From positions 1 to 5,816 of the forward strand of contig JAUTXB010000003.1 in NCBI GenBank assembly GCA_030838245.1: a stretch of DNA of 5,816 bases. Reading direction: 5' to 3'. A program made the position numbers and the translations under genes. Each line of letters begins with the position of its first letter. Within the stretch, counting starts at the first letter, position 1. Shown here in pieces: positions 5,440 to 5,816 of the stretch. Origin of the DNA: Acidimicrobiaceae bacterium (GTDB lineage Bacteria > Actinomycetota > Acidimicrobiia > Acidimicrobiales > RAAP-2). The notes beneath the pieces were generated by a model. The model was not told where the DNA came from, did not search any database, and saw only the letters and a list, made by a program, of their open reading frames with translations.

Positions 5440-5816
5440 CTACGACGGCTGGACGACCTCGCGTCGAAGGAACTCCTCCACCTGTCGGCGCTCCACCACC
5501 CGATGCATGGGAGGGACCCGGGCCAGCAAGACGCCGCGGTAGCTGGCCGATGCCAGCCGGCTGTCGAGCACGGCGACCACCCCTCGGTCGTCGGCCGACC
5601 GGATGAGGCGCCCGGCTCCCTGAGCCAGGAGGGTCCCGGCGCGGGGGAGGTCGACGGCCCGGAAGGCTGCCGATCCGGCCCGGTCCCGGCGGGCCTGGAG
5701 CACCGGATCGTCGGGGCGCGGGAAGGGGATGCGATCGATGGCCACCACGCTCAAGGTGCGGCCGGGGATGTCCACGCCCTGCCAGAACCCCAGGGTGGCG
5801 AACAGGCAGGTGGCCT
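5440..5816 (-). CDS. dinG: DinG/XPD-type ATP-dependent DNA helicase (C-terminal part; 5' end beyond window)
   Basis: Superfamily 2 helicase of the DinG/XPD/Rad3 type, which unwinds DNA 5' to 3' and helps resolve damaged or structured DNA. Only the last 124 residues are visible, read from the right edge to a TAG at 5442-5440. They open with ATCLFATLGFWQGVDIPG, the conserved motif V region (F-W-x-G-x-D-x-P-G). VVAIDRIPFPRPDDPV follows, then LLAQGAGRLIR (visible residues 62-72), motif VI with Q65, G68, R69 and R72, whose arginines contact ATP. GVVAVLDSR and a short tail (about 90-124) finish the protein. GTG 5775 is internal, because motif V already begins upstream of it. Convergent with era, so not part of that operon. 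The iron-sulfur cysteines and Walker motifs would lie outside the window, so DinG versus a YoaA-like relative cannot be decided. Confidence 0.9.
   Translation of the reverse strand, partial: ATCLFATLGFWQGVDIPGRTLSVVAIDRIPFPRPDDPVLQARRDRAGSAAFRAVDLPRAGTLLAQGAGRLIRSADDRGVVAVLDSRLASASYRGVLLARVPPMHRVVERRQVEEFLRREVVQPS

Noticed and set aside
1..5816. CRISPR array, tRNA, rRNA or riboswitch
   Set aside because: No regularly spaced repeats beyond the 24-bp set, no cloverleaf or rRNA-like segment, and all gaps are at most 114 nt without recognisable structured-RNA motifs.

Overview
The window is high-GC DNA (about two thirds G+C by eye) from an actinobacterium. The main evidence is a BldD-type regulator, a family characteristic of Actinomycetota, and the actinobacterial style of the YbeY, Era and DinG-like proteins. 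Frequent GTG starts, tight 4-11 nt gene overlaps and a TAGGGT-type -10 hexamer agree with this. I lean towards a deep-branching lineage such as Acidimicrobiia, but that is inference from general familiarity and not shown directly.

Layout. At 1-580 is the 3' part of a BldD-like gene whose start lies before the window; its C-terminal domain carries a complete RxD-X8-RxxD cyclic-di-GMP motif. At 566-637 are three imperfect 24-bp direct repeats that begin in its last codons and place three in-frame TGA stops one after another. At 695-997 is a small excisionase-type/MerR-like helix-turn-helix protein. At 1005-1355 is a HIT-family nucleotide hydrolase/transferase. A 105-nt gap with a candidate promoter leads into a four-gene run on the + strand: PhoH-like ATPase (1461-2549), YbeY endoribonuclease (2539-3045), a CNNM/CorC membrane protein with CBS domains (3064-4371) and the GTPase Era (4368-5405). 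Converging on this run from the right is the C-terminal part of a DinG/XPD-type helicase gene on the - strand (5440-5816, continuing beyond the window).

How the genes fit together. PhoH(YbeZ)-YbeY-CorC-Era is a widely conserved block. YbeY and Era both act on 16S rRNA maturation and small-subunit assembly, and YbeZ is the usual YbeY partner. Overlapping ends (11 nt between phoH and ybeY, 4 nt between corC and era) point to one translationally coupled operon. The two regulators and the HIT gene upstream look like a separate, less fixed neighbourhood.

I do not see an undescribed multi-gene system here. The items most worth a second look are a roughly 49-residue low-complexity acidic insertion in Era between the G3 and G4 motifs, the 24-bp repeat with stacked stop codons, and Leu in YbeY where E. 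coli has the catalytic Arg59.
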